Shown here: positions 35,117-47,159 of the stretch, piece after piece
Position numbering within the stretch: the first letter of the stretch is position 1
How the letters are laid out: each line of letters starts with the position of its first letter
Assembly (NCBI RefSeq): GCF_954871325.1
Contig: NC_088775.1
Location: 66,565,561-66,629,560 of the forward strand
Direction of reading: 5' to 3'
Source: Gordionus sp. m RMFG-2023
Taxonomy: Eukaryota; Nematomorpha; Gordioida; Chordodea; Parachordodidae
Length of the DNA stretch: 64,000 nt
Program-made: the position numbers and the translations under genes
The notes under the pieces: generated by a model
Databases searched by the model: none
What the model was told of the DNA's origin: nothing
Seen by the model: the letters and a program-made list of their open reading frames with translations, nothing else

Positions 35117-37723
35117 ATGAAGAGATTATTGAAGTTGGTAAGAAAGTTTTTAAGCTCGAGAATTAAATTTATTCGGATAGAAAGAGGGGTTGGTGAATCA
35201 GTTGCGGAGTTTGCAGCTCAACTTAAAAAATTGGCTCAAGAATGTAAATTTGAATCTGACCTAGATGGGAGATTGAGGGATCAGATGGTGGCTGGAATCA
35301 AAATGAGTGCATTGGAGAAAGATATTCGCACTAGATTTCCAGATGGAATAAATGACTTAGGAGAAATGGTGAGTTTTCAACAGGTTTTAAATATGGCTTT
35401 GGCAATGGAAAGGGCTGAGGATGAAGTGACAAATATGATGGTAAAAAAAGTCAATAAATCTAAGGAGCAGATAGAGAATAATCAAGAAAATTTTTCAAAT
35501 CAAAAGTACTCATATAATAATAATAACAAAGAAAAGGGTAATTTTAGTTATTACAATAATAATAATTTAAAGTTTAGAGATAACAATAAATTTAACAATA
35601 ATGATATGTATAAGTTTAATAAATGCTCAAAATGTGGAAGAACTCATCCCCCTTTTCAATGTTTTGCATCAAGGGTGAAATGTTATAATTGCCAAAAGGT
35701 AGGGCATTATGCTAAATATTGTAAGGGACAGAAGTTACATGCTATGCATATAGATGACAATGATTCATCAGATTCAATTAATAATATATCCCAAATTGGT
35801 AGAAATAGTGCAAAGATATTTGTTTGGATTAATGGAGTACCTATAGAATTTGACTATGATATTGGGGCACAGGTATCGGTGATTGGGAAACAATATTGGG
35901 ATGAAATTGGCCGACCCAAACTTGGACCAACCAAACCTTTATCAGTATATGGTAACCAACCGCTAGATGTGCTGGGTGAAACTATGGTGAGGGTTCGTCT
36001 TGGAAAGATAAGCAGATCACTACCGATTGTGGTGACCGGTTCAAATGACATTCCATTATTTGGACTACCATGGATACTGGCATTTAATATGTTTATTCCA
36101 CGACAAGTGACTATACGTAGTATCACAAATAAAGAGGTTATGACAACCAATAAACAAATTGCTGGCATGACAACAGAATTTATTAGTGTTTTTGATGACA
36201 AGCCTGGACGGGTGAATGATATAGAAGTTAGCATACATTTGAGTGAGGCAGCAAGGCCGAAATCATGGTCAGCTCGTAGAGTACCTTTTCCATTACGAAA
36301 ACCAATTGAAATGGAACTCGATAGATTGGTTAAATCAGGAATATTGAAGGCGATTGATCCAACACAAAAACGATTGACATGGGCCACTCCAACGGTAAAC
36401 GTACGAAAAACAAATGGAGAAATCAGGATTTGTGCGGATTTTAAGGTGACATTAAACCCATATATTTTGTACGATTATCATATTATACCAACGGTGGAGG
36501 ATCTTTTAACCAAATTAAAAGATGGATTGAAATTTACGGTAATAGATTTGAAAGATGCATATTTACAATTACCAATAAAAGAAAGTTCAAAAGAATACTT
36601 AACCATATCGACCCACATTGGTTATTTCCAATATCAATGTATGCCTTTCGGTCTTTCTAGTGCGCCGACCATATTTCAAAGATATATGGACAATTTATTA
36701 CAAGACTGCCAAATGACTGGAGTATATCTTGACGATATTATCATAACGGGGAAAAATGATGTAGAACATTTGAATAACGTAAAAAAAGTACTAATGAAAC
36801 TAAAACAGGTGGGTATGAAGGCAAAATGGGCCAAAATACGTTTTTTAAATGAATCAGTTTCTTTTTTGGGTTTCGTAATAGACAAATATGGAATACATCC
36901 AGCGAAAGAAAAAATAGATGCTATTCGAAGGATACCAACTCCTAATAATATACACCAATTACGATCTTTTTTAGGACTTGTGAATTATCACGAGAGATTT
37001 TTGCCACAACATGGAATTGCCGCTCCTCTGCATAAATTAACAAGCATTAAATCTTGCTGGGGTTGGTCGGACAAGGAACAAGAGGTATTTGATAAAATAA
37101 AACAGCTTTTGTCAACAAATAAAACGCTAATTCCATATTCGCCAAACTTGCCAATTATATTGGAATGTGACGCTTCCAACACTGGTTTTGGAGCTGTGTT
37201 ATGTCATTTAGTGAAAAAAGATATTAGCAGACCAATCGCATTTGCCTCGAGAACACTTCAAGAGTCAGAGAAAAATTATGCACCAATAGAAATAGAGGCA
37301 CGAGCACTTTTGTTTGGTATGGAAAAATTTCATACATTCATTTTTGGTCGAAAATTTTTATTACGAACAGATCACAAACCTTTGGAAAAATTATTTGGTG
37401 ATAAACGGGAATTACCAAAAATATCCAATAGTCGATTAACGCGCTGGGCTTGGAAAATGTCCGCATATGATTTTGATATTGAATATGTTCCTGGAAAAGA
37501 TAATAAAGTAGCTGATACATTATCTAGACTGCCAATAGATGGCATAAAATCAAATAATGATCAAAAAAACGCGTTAAAAATTAGAGCTATAAATTTGCAC
37601 GATATAAATATTAGTCAAGTTGAACTCCAAAAGGAAACAAGGAATGATAGCTTGTTTAAAAAAGTAGTTAAAAATATTGAGCATGGATGGGTGGATTTTG
37701 ATGCGAAAAAAATACAGAGTTAG
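35117..37723 (+). mobile_element. gypsy gag-protease-RT-RNase H coding part
   Basis: Residues about 1-130 are gag C-terminal region. An Asn-rich linker follows, then two closely spaced Cys clusters near residues 168-202, the second a classical CX2CX4HX4C zinc knuckle (CYNCQKVGHYAKYC). A retroviral-type protease lies at about 232-320 (FDYDIGAQVSVIG). The reverse transcriptase lies at about 390-610, with VIDLKDAYLQLP and catalytic YLDD. RNase H lies at about 700-810 (LECDASNTGFGAVL, TDHKPL, ADTLSRLP). This is part of the element at 34684-39077. Confidence 0.9.
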
Positions 37724-37749
37724 TTTGTTTTTATAATCGTAGAGAGGAA

Positions 37750-38910
37750 TTGTCAGTAGATCATGATGTTATTGAATGGAATGGGAGGTTGGTAATTCCA
37801 ACCATTTTGAGGAAATCAATTTTAACGATTATACACAGAGGGCATCCAGGAATAAATGCTATGAAATCAATTTTTAGAATGTATTGCTGGTGGCCGAATT
37901 GCGATAAAGATATTGAACAATATGTTCGTCAATGTATGCCTTGTCAAAGTAATCGGTCGAATATTATGGAGGTTCCTTTATATTCGTGGAACATATCTAA
38001 TATACCATGGGAACGAATTCATTTGGATTTCGCGGGGCCTATTGATTCGTATTCATGGTTAGTTGGAGTTGATGCACATACTAAATGGGCTGAGGTTGAG
38101 TTAATGAGAGAGACCACGTCCACGACAATGATCAGGGTTTTAAGGAAATGGTTCGCACGGTTTAGAACACCTAGACAAATCGTATCAGATAATGGACCTC
38201 AATTTATTTCTGGAGAATTTCGAAAATTTTGTTTCGAGAAAAATATTAAATTGATACATACAACACAGTACCATCCAAAAACGAACGGTTTAGCGGAAAG
38301 AACGATACGAACCCTCAAGAGTCGATATTTTGCAACTAGGAAAGACATCAGGGAGCCCGAGGAAGCCATGGGAGAAGTTTTGCTAGCATATAGAATGGGT
38401 GAGCATCAATCAACTGGACGTTCACCGGCTAAGTTATTATTGGGGCGAAATTTAAAAACGGGATTGAATTGGTTACGTCCTAATGTTAGTTATGAAATGG
38501 AACGATCGAATATAAGACAAAAAGTAGCGCATGATGAACATAGTCATATGAGAGAATTTGAGATTGCACAACCGTTATGGGTGCATAATGAAATAAATTC
38601 AGGTTGGAGAGAAGGAATTATAAAATCCAGAACTGGCAGATATTCTTATTTGGTAGAAAGCAAGGATAGAATGGTACGAAAGCATGCGGATCAACTTCGA
38701 AAAAGGGAGGTAGCTAAAGAAATGGAGAAGTCTGGGCCAGGGAAAGATAATGGAGAAAATATGGAGTCAGAGAGAGAAGAGGAAAATATAAAAAATAAAG
38801 AGTCGGATATAGTTGAGATTTTAGAAAATGTGGAAGATAACGGAAAACTAGAAACGCGGAAATCACAAAGAGCCAGGAAACCTACAAATCGGCTTATTGA
38901 GGAATTGTAA
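37750..38910 (+). mobile_element. gypsy integrase coding part
   Basis: HHCC zinc-binding region (HRGHPGINAMKS ... CMPCQSN), then the DDE core (HLDFAGPI, VSDNGPQF, HPKTNGLAERTI) and a basic/acidic C-terminal tail ending just before the 3' LTR. Integrase following RNase H defines Ty3/gypsy; sequence style is closest to the animal Mag-like branch, which is inference. Confidence 0.9.
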
Positions 38911-38929
38911 GATCATATGTGTGGGGATA

Positions 38930-39077
38930 TGTTATAAATAAGATTTATATTATATATTATCAATGTTATAAATGTCATATATATAAATTATCAATGATAT
39001 AAATGTCATAGATACAAATCAATCATATTAATATATTTCATGAAGTGATTGCCAGTCAAATAAACTTAATTAGTATA
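38930..39077 (+). repeat. 3' LTR of the young gypsy element
   Basis: Preceded by a G-rich tract (TGTGTGGGGATA) and followed by the GTTAG duplication. The last 75 bases are identical to the 5' LTR. Confidence 0.9.
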
Positions 39078-40599
39078 GTTAGTACAAATTTTTTAAAATG
39101 TTTTAAAAATCTTTATCTTTAGATGATATAAACAAAATAATATTACCCAGGCACATCAGGTGTGCCTGCCACACTTTGTCCTTAATAGCAACTAAAGATA
39201 TTATTTCATCAATATCTAGCTCATATCTTGGAAGGATTCATTATGGAGTAATGGGGAAATGTACAAAATTATGGAATGCATGCATGTGGAAGGCCCAAAT
39301 CTTCTGAAAAGATAAGGGAGATAACAGGTGGTTATCAGCTAAAGGTTCCATGCGTAACGAGGTGGAACAGTTTATATGATAGTATCACTTCATTACTAAA
39401 ATATAGATCAAATTTAAAATTATTATTTGAATCAATTGATTGTCCTATTTTAAAAGAAATAGATATTATATATAAGGAATAATATTGTAAAGTTTTAGGC
39501 CCAGTAGCAATTTTAGACAAACTACAAGTACATTTTATGGGGAATTAGTGCCCATATTATTTGTAATTAAAAGGGACTTGGGTAAACTTGAACATTCAAG
39601 TTTACAATATTGTCTCCCTTTATTAAAAGCTGTTCAAAATGCTATGGTGAAAAGATTTGGAAAATTTTTTTCTTATGATAATAAATATAATGAGGCCTTT
39701 TTGGCATCATTATCACATCCATATTTTAAGAATCTATGGATTGAATCTGATGATAAAAAAAATATTTTCAAAAGATATTACTAAACGAAGCATTAGAGCT
39801 AGCACAAATAGTATACCATCAAGCTCAGGATGTATCACCAATAGATATAATATCTAATAAAGAAAATGATGATTATTTTTCTTTTAGTGATACAAACCTT
39901 TGTTGAATTCAATAATACAAACAACGTTGAGCTTGAGGTTTTAAATTATATTAAAGACCGGCGAAAAACACTCGAAATGCTTAAATTTTATCCTTTAATT
40001 AAGGAAATTTTTTTAAAATATAATACTGCCATACCCTCATCAGCTCCTGTTGAGAGGTTATTTAGTTTTGGCACAATGTTAAATACGCCAAAACGACAAA
40101 GACTTAATGATAAATTATTTGAAAAATTGATTATTTTAAAAAATAATTTGATTTAATTTTTTTATTTATTTGCAAATTTTCAACTCCCATTAAATATACT
40201 ACTCTCCCTTCCGTGTTTATGTTATTAATGGGCAAAAACTAATATTAAAATGCCTATTATTATATTATAATAATTAACTCATTAATAAATATTTTATTAA
40301 TTATTGTAAATATTCATTCTTATATGCGTATGTTATGTTTTTCACAAATAAATAATAAAAACTCTATTTATAAACTATTCTAATTTAATTGATAATGAAA
40401 ATTTAAAAGTATCTTGTATTTAAGATACTCTAATTTAGCAAAAGATACAAGTATCTTCTATCTTGTATCTTTTTGATATTTTGAAAAAGATACTAGTATC
40501 TGTATCTAAGATTCATTTTTTTATAAAGAATCTGTATCTGTATCTAGATTCTTTTTCCGGAGGACCTGCCCAACTCTGCTATCTCCACTCAAAATGTCT

Positions 40600-43486
40600 T
40601 TTCCTCTTAATTTATTTTATTTTTATGTTTTACTTTTTATCGATGGTTTCTCTAGAACAAATCACAGGTATTTAATATCAATGGAATGAAAAACAAATTA
40701 GTGATTCTCTTAAGGATGTTAGAAGTGGAGAAGGTAGACATTATAGGTATTCAGGAAACCCACTACCCAGGGAATAACACTGCAAACTTTAATGATTATA
40801 AGTTATTCCTCGGGTACCAATTCTAACAGCTGATCCGGGATAGCATTCCTTATAAATAAACGAATACATAAATATATCATCAAATTCGTGCCCGTATCTG
40901 AAAGATGCGGTCTTCTCTATTTGAACACAAATTTTAAGCCCACAATAATAACAAATTTCTATGCCCACTTAATAGAAATGAAAGATCAGACTTCATGGAT
41001 ATAATGATAATACGATTCACTCCCTATCGTGCAGATATAATATAATAATTCTAGGTGATCTAAACATGAAAATTGGCAAAGAAGCAGAATATGTTAGCAG
41101 TAATGTCACCGCGTATGCTACTATACAACAACCTAATAGCGAGGATAGCAAAAAACTTTTCGATTTCTGCAGAAAAGAGAATTTCAAAATCGAAAACACC
41201 TTTTTTACCACCAAATAAACACATACACCTTCGTGAGGACTCGGCAGAAATCCCAAATTGTTTTCTTCATCTCCAACATTTTCTTGTAGTTTGATGACGA
41301 AAAGGCATCAACTAATATAAACCTGTTGGATCATAGAATGCTTATAGTTAATATTACCCTAAAAAATATATGGGACTATCATAACAGAAGTAGACAAAAC
41401 TCGATTGGAACTAGTACAAATCTTTTGAAAACAAACTTACACATAAACTCAGTAAATTAAAACCGCCGGATTATGTAATACTTTTTGATTAAGCATTAAA
41501 TTAAAAAAGCACTTCTAAATGTAACCATGCACGGAAACGTAGAAGAATGGTGGAAACTATTTAAGAGATCTTGCAGAATCATATGATGGTTTGCTGAATG
41601 TAGTAATTTCTCAAGGAAAGATTGGATATCTAGTGAAACTTTAGAAAAATCAATCAGCTAAGAATGGGGAATGAGATGAATAGCGACTTATGGAAGAACA
41701 TACAGAGATTACTATGTAGTGATAGAGCGGTTTACATAGCGAAAAAAGCCTTAGATATTGATAAAGATATGAAAGAAAGCAGGATCTATGACGCCTATAA
41801 ATAATTAAAATACTTCTGTAAACCTTGCAGTTTTAGGAAACGGAAAAGTAATTATTGACCAGGTTGAACAAATGGCATTATGGCTTGATTATTATACAAC
41901 GGTCTTCGACTCATGGAAAGCTACTCTACCAACAAACATAAATAGAAACCTCACCCAACCCCCGTCTGGTTTCTCCATAAATGAAATATCAAATGTAATC
42001 AAGAATCTATGGAAAAACAAAGCTCTGGGGTGGATAATATCATAGCAGAATACCTAAGAATAGCACCTATGATAATATCTTCCTTCCTATTAGCCCTCTT
42101 CAATAAAATATGGGAGAGCGGAAATACTCCAGGGGAATGGAGCAAATCCTTCCTATATAACTTCCTAAAATCAAAGACCCAAAGAAATTTAAGAATTACC
42201 GAGCCGTAGCCCTCACATCCTGTCTCAAAGATTTTTATGGTCCCCTTAAAAAATAGAATCATATTATCTACACCTCATCTTTTCCCCAAATATATATGCG
42301 CGTATAAGCCAAACAAAAATATACTAGAGCCAATATTAGCCCTGAAAATAATCATGCAGAAATGTTGCAAATACAAATACCCTCCTACCTCACATTCGTA
42401 GATTTTAATAGAGCTGTTGATAATATTAACCATGAAGCTCTATGGAAAACGTTGTCAGAACATATGATAGAACCCAACATCATTCTCATCTTAAAAAACC
42501 AATATTCCAATCTCATGCTTCAAAATCAACGATAAAATATCCCCTTCCTTCAGAATAAAAAGAAAAGGCATAAAGCAAGGCTGTACTCTATCGATACTCA
42601 TGTTTAATATCATAATAAATAAAGTCATAAAAAAAGCACTAGGTGTGCCCGATCTAATAGATATATATAGGGTCAAATGAAAGAATACGTTTTGAAATCA
42701 GAATAATATCATATGCAGAGGACATCGTTGTAATATTCAAAAATAGAGAAAAAACCAAAAATTTAATCTACCTATTAGAAACCTTGAGTCATAGAGTTGG
42801 ACTAATGATAAACTTCAACTAAACAGTTATTCTCCCTTTTCCAAACATGTCACCGCTTTAAAATCTTACGGTTGGAGAGACAAAATTGGATAATAAAGGT
42901 AGTTGCAAAGAAGAAATGAAGATTAGAATACAAAAAAGGAGAGGTTACGTATAGAAAGTATGGAAAATAAAAGAGATTTCGATATTTAACAGACTGCGGA
43001 TCTTTAACCTGACAATAATTCTATATTACTCTATGGAGGGGACATATAGGAAATAAACAAAACAGTAGATGACTTCAATCCCTTATCAATAATTGCTTCA
43101 TAACAATAAATGGTATCTTCTACCCAAAAGTAAAATCGTACACCAATAAACATAACATTAAAAAACGCCGAATTCAGTTTCTAGCCATAATAAGAAACTT
43201 CGATCACAATCTAGTACACGATGCCAACATAGCTTTATACATACAAAGGGAAACAATACACGAAATACAAATCACTATGGTATACAAAACTATAAAAGAC
43301 GTGATGAAATTAAATATCAATATGAAACAATTTATAAAACTAAACAACTGCAAGAAATCTATCGAAAAACTATTTCGCATCAAAGAGAGGTATTTCAAAT
43401 TAAAGCTCACAATCAAAAAATTTCGCTCAATCAAACAACAAAAAATATTATTATCAAATACATCTCTAGTAGATTTTACTTACTAA
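40600..43486 (+). mobile_element. LINE B: endonuclease plus reverse transcriptase, decayed
   Basis: Starts near 40650 and carries the apurinic endonuclease N-terminus (VDIIGIQETHYPG, about 40735), IIILGDLNMKIG (about 41040), reverse transcriptase blocks near 42060-42600 (VDFNRAVDNINHEAL, KQGCTLS) and the C-terminal KKRRIQFLAI...NFDHNLVHD (43150-43230), ending at 43486. It is the same LINE kind as LINE A but a different subfamily: the structured 3' UTR of LINE A is absent. Stops and shifts throughout. Confidence 0.8.
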
Positions 43487-45475
43487 GACAAATTATTATA
43501 AAGATTTAGAATTCAAAAGATGCGATATATTTAAATTCTTGATTTTCGTTGTATTATTCTTAATTTTTTTCATGTTAATCAATAAATTCTTCAATATATA
43601 AAGCAATCAAATATAGGAATATGATCTTAACATTAAGCATTACATATCAATCTGAAACCTTATCAAATATTAAAATAGAGTTTTAACTCTAATATATTGT
43701 CCATGATGTAATGTTTAAACTTTTAATTTTATTACTAATAACGTTAAGCGAAAATATTGTAATCTTTTACGTTAAAAACATGTCATAACAGATAAAAATT
43801 TAAATAGCTAAATAATATAAATATTTACTACCCCAAATATGGATATTATAAAATTCTATTTTAGAACAAATTTTACGACAAACTCCTTGCGACCCTGTCT
43901 CCCCTAATTAAATAAGCTTAACATATAAATTAAACTAACATCCAGGATGTATTTTACTAATTGATTTATATATTTTTTTAATGTTTTATTTATTACATTT
44001 ATGAATTAACTTTGATATATCGTATCTTTCTAATATCAATTTATATTTTATAATTGCTTCAAGTAAAATTAAATAAGTTATTTATATAACTTAATTGGCT
44101 GGATATTCATCGCGTTAAAAGTTTATTTAAAAAAATATATTATTTATGAGCACTGGAAAAAAAATAAGGTTCATAGTTTTATATGTTATATTATATGTCT
44201 GAATGGACAAACCAATTTTCTTGTGAATATATCTTAGGAAAATGGGTAGGGTGAGACATATATATAGTTCAGGGTTTTTATATCTAAAAAAATGGATGTA
44301 TACCATTATCCTAATAAAGTATTCACCAATGTAGTTAGATATTTTATAAAAAATCACTAAAAATAAAAACCAATAACATCCAACGGAGAGTCATTAGCCG
44401 AATTTCCGGAATACAAATATATTTTTTAAAAAAATATTAAACAATTATATTAGAATAACTCAAAAGTTAAAATTCACATCCAAAACAAAAACTAGTTTCA
44501 TCTACTAACCTTCAGCGCTAATAATGATTAATGATACAGTCAATAAAATATAATTAACATAACAAATTCAATTTGGGTTTTATATATCAATTAAAATAAT
44601 TACGTATATATCACCGATATCAGTATCAAATTTTTTAAAATATCAAAACATTTAAAAAAAATAAATTAAGTCACAATCACATGAGAAAAAAAATACATAT
44701 ATATTATTGTAGGTCATATGTAAATGAAGTTCTTCATCGTTCAGTTAATTAGATCTGTTAACTTTTCATCCACTATAATTTGTAATTTAAGTCTAGCCAA
44801 CGTTTCAGTTTCTAAACTCTGTCTTAATAAAACCATATTACATTCTAAGTTTTCAAGTCGCTACACATTTAAAAAAAATGAGATTAAATTTATGCCAATC
44901 CTCACATGAATATGTTCAATATAAACCTGATACATTCGGTCTATTTTTGAATTTATTTGATATACCACGTGTTTGTCATAATCTTTGGAACTATTATTAT
45001 TAGAAAAAATATAATAAATATATATTTGAAAATTTATAATACATCTATATTTAAATATGAGGTGCTTATATTTTTATTTCGTATAATGAATGGAAAATTA
45101 GAAATAATAGATAATGAAATAACCCGACTAATTTTCTATTATATTAAAAAAAATATTTTGTAATTCGATAAAAGCATTAAATATTAATTAAAATATTAAA
45201 CTTCTTATTAATTATGGCATATGTAGTGTCGGACTGATTTCCGTTCATCCAATAATCTTCAAATTTATTTTTGTCCCAATCTTTAAATAAAATGAAATCA
45301 TTAAATTTATAAATGTGTAGCAAGCTTTGAGTTAAAAAAAAAATCATAATGTTAATTTAAATAATCATATTATCAGTCGATCTTCACTTTTCATAATTTA
45401 TTAACAGATTTATATCAAAACCCTCGTGATGTATATGGCAATAATTTTGTATTGTTAACATATAGAACATCTTTG
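43487..45475. other. AT-rich, no gene recognised
   Basis: Several short open frames of low-complexity composition (for example 44127-44357 minus, 44957-45163 plus) show no recognisable family and are probably chance. No structured repeat was found. Confidence 0.4.
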
Positions 45476-45479
45476 AGAA

Positions 45480-46200
45480 TAAAATATTTAAATGAAAGCG
45501 AAAGGATTATGAATGAGTGTAGTAGAAATGAAAGTAAGGATTGTGCAAAAGATTTGAAAATACCTTTTGCGGCGTATGTGGCAAAGGTGTTGCTAGAAGC
45601 TAAATCAAATATGCATGTTAGAAATTAAGCTAATAGAAGGTGCAATGGAGAGAAGTCTGGAGAAGGAAAAGTTATATGATTGTAGAAAATGGGTGAAACG
45701 CAAGTTATTTCTGATATGGTAAGATTAGATATCGGAAATAGAGATACTTTGTGGAAAATATGTTACTTAAGTGATAAGCTGAGCGCATATAAGGGCATTG
45801 ACCCAGTGGTCGTGGTAAAGATCAGATTTTAATGGACTAAGTTCAGAGAGATCTCATTAAGTATTACGGATAAAAACTTTGCTGGTTCTAGAAAAATGTG
45901 TTTTACATGAAAGGCTTGGAGTATCAGTGATAGGTGATGTAATAAAGATATAGGTTGAGATAGTTTGGACATAGAACGGAAATCTAAAGATTAGGTCAAG
46001 AAATTTACTGGAAGTAGTGAAAAATAGATTGATGATTAAAAATAATATGGATGAATGTGGTGAAGATAGGCATGGAAAGAATAGGTCTCTTTGAAGGAAA
46101 TACTCAAGATCGCGAAAAATGGAGAGGATTAAAGGAGGCGACTGCTACCCTGGTAGACCTGGAAAAGGGGTTATTAAACGAAGAAAAAGATAATAGTCAT
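45480..46200 (+). pseudogene. LINE C-terminal remnant (RTE-like, W-GH-ERK type)
   Basis: Frame-hopping similarity on the plus strand to the end of a common animal LINE polymerase: ERLGVSVIGDVIK, then a FGH-ERKSKD-like stretch, NNMDECGEDRHGK and QDREKW--LK. In intact relatives these read RLRWFGHVERK and GRPRKTWMECV...QDREKWR. Heavily decayed. Confidence 0.65.
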
Positions 46201-46989
46201 TCAATTGTAAAAAATTCTGCTTTTTAAGAAGCATTGCTGAAATGAAAAAATTTATTTAATTGGATTTTTTATGTTTGCGTTCATGTATTTTAAGGGTTAT
46301 AATAAACCTATTTTATTTCCGATCTATTCAATTTGAATATGGGAGTCATTGTAATATATCAAAGAAACAAAATGGAGCAATTTAATGGATATATATAAAC
46401 TTATATATGAACTAAAAAAACACATGTGGGAGTATTGATAAAATTGTTAGTATCATGCTTAATCCCTGAATTTTAATACGGTATAAAAAAATTGTGATAG
46501 GTCATTCTACTTCAAATAACATCAAAAAACAAAATTTTCCGCTGATCCTCTTCTATCTTAATGAATGGTAAGCAAAGTGAACTCAATTTAACTTAATTTT
46601 CGAGAATAGGGGAGGGGGTAGGATTAAATTAGATTCATATCTTTCATTAAAATATAAATTTTGGAATATTTTGTACGTTTCTTATTTCATGAAACAACCT
46701 TAATCAAAAAATTTCTCTAGATGTGCCTCCAAGAAAAGGAGTGTGGTGAAGGGGGGAGAATTCCAGTCCTCATTAAATATATTATTTATTTATATAGTTT
46801 CAAATGTAAAGAATTGAATAAATATCGATTTTTAAATAACAATAAAAAGCATAATTAATAATTATCATTTTATCTTTGTTTATTTTAATAATAACCATAC
46901 TTATTTGCACATTTAAAAAAAATATATTTCTCACCTTTCTTGAATTTTGAGGAAAATCTATTCGTATTTTAGGGAAATTTGCTCGTGAG
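46201..46989. other. AT-rich spacer with G-rich patches
   Basis: No gene. G-runs at 46607-46620 and 46750-46760 may be edges of old hAT elements, as in the clearer hAT copies, but no inverted partner was identified. Confidence 0.3.
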
Positions 46990-47149
46990 CAGTAATATCA
47001 CTAGCCTTTACAATCTCAGGGAGCTCAAAAATTATTTATTTAAAATCCTTTTTTTAGATTTTCATGGCCTTCCTACTTTAGCTAACAAATAATATTTTTC
47101 AACTATATAAAAATTTCAAAATTTGCCCCCTCCCCTAGTGACACCACTG
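46990..47149. mobile_element. isolated hAT-like terminus
   Basis: Ending at 47149, the complement reads CAGTGGTGTCACTAGGGGAG followed by G-runs, a standard animal hAT end. The other end and the target duplication were not found. Confidence 0.4.
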
Positions 47150-47159
47150 CTTATGAGTT

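Larger units (their letters stand above)
34684..39077 (+). mobile_element. young Ty3/gypsy-like LTR retrotransposon inside a hAT intron
   Basis: A 4.4-kb element with short LTRs (34684-34836 and 38930-39077) and the 5-bp duplication GTTAG at 34679-34683 and 39078-39082. A primer-binding-like TGGCGACGTTGTCGATGA follows the 5' LTR. Domains in order: gag with a zinc knuckle, protease, reverse transcriptase, RNase H, integrase, the Ty3/gypsy order. Outside a TA microsatellite the two LTRs are nearly identical, so the insertion is recent. It looks almost whole, with about two breaks, and is treated as a fossil. Its target is the first bases of a hAT intron. Confidence 0.93.
32964..40156 (+). pseudogene. 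BED-finger hAT transposase, multi-exon
   Basis: Proposed exons: 32964-33182 (acidic start and first half of a BED finger, CQICPSKK; donor AAG|GTAGGT), 33899-34369 (second BED half beginning RCHLGIYAEYK; then CTTTDLWSTKTRSFIGITAHW), 34423-34678 (SRALACRRMPGTHSFEKIAELL, ATVTDNA) and 39123-40156 (ILPRHIRCACHTL, VPCVTRWNSLYDS, C-terminal SSAPVERLFSFG dimerisation block). The intron after 34678 carries the gypsy insertion; codon phase across it is preserved (GAT, Asp). Single-base shifts occur at least near 33140, 34570 and 39280, so it is inactive. The catalytic and dimerisation signatures are otherwise well kept. Confidence 0.8.
32559..40578 (+). mobile_element. full-length hAT transposon with both ends, carrying a gypsy insertion
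   Basis: Perfect 13-bp terminal inverted repeats CAGAGTTGGGCAG at 32559 and 40578. Flanks CTACCTCC (32551-32558) and CTATCTCC (40579-40586) form an 8-bp duplication with one mismatch. Inside both ends lie repeated AAGATAC / GTATCTT words, probably transposase-binding sites. Without the 4.4-kb gypsy insertion the element would be about 3.6 kb. It encodes a BED-finger transposase in several exons, with a few frame breaks. The DNA to its right becomes LINE B within about 100 bp. Confidence 0.92.

Noticed and set aside
35854-36387. 177-codon minus-strand open frame
   Set aside because: Shadow of the gypsy protease/reverse-transcriptase coding strand.
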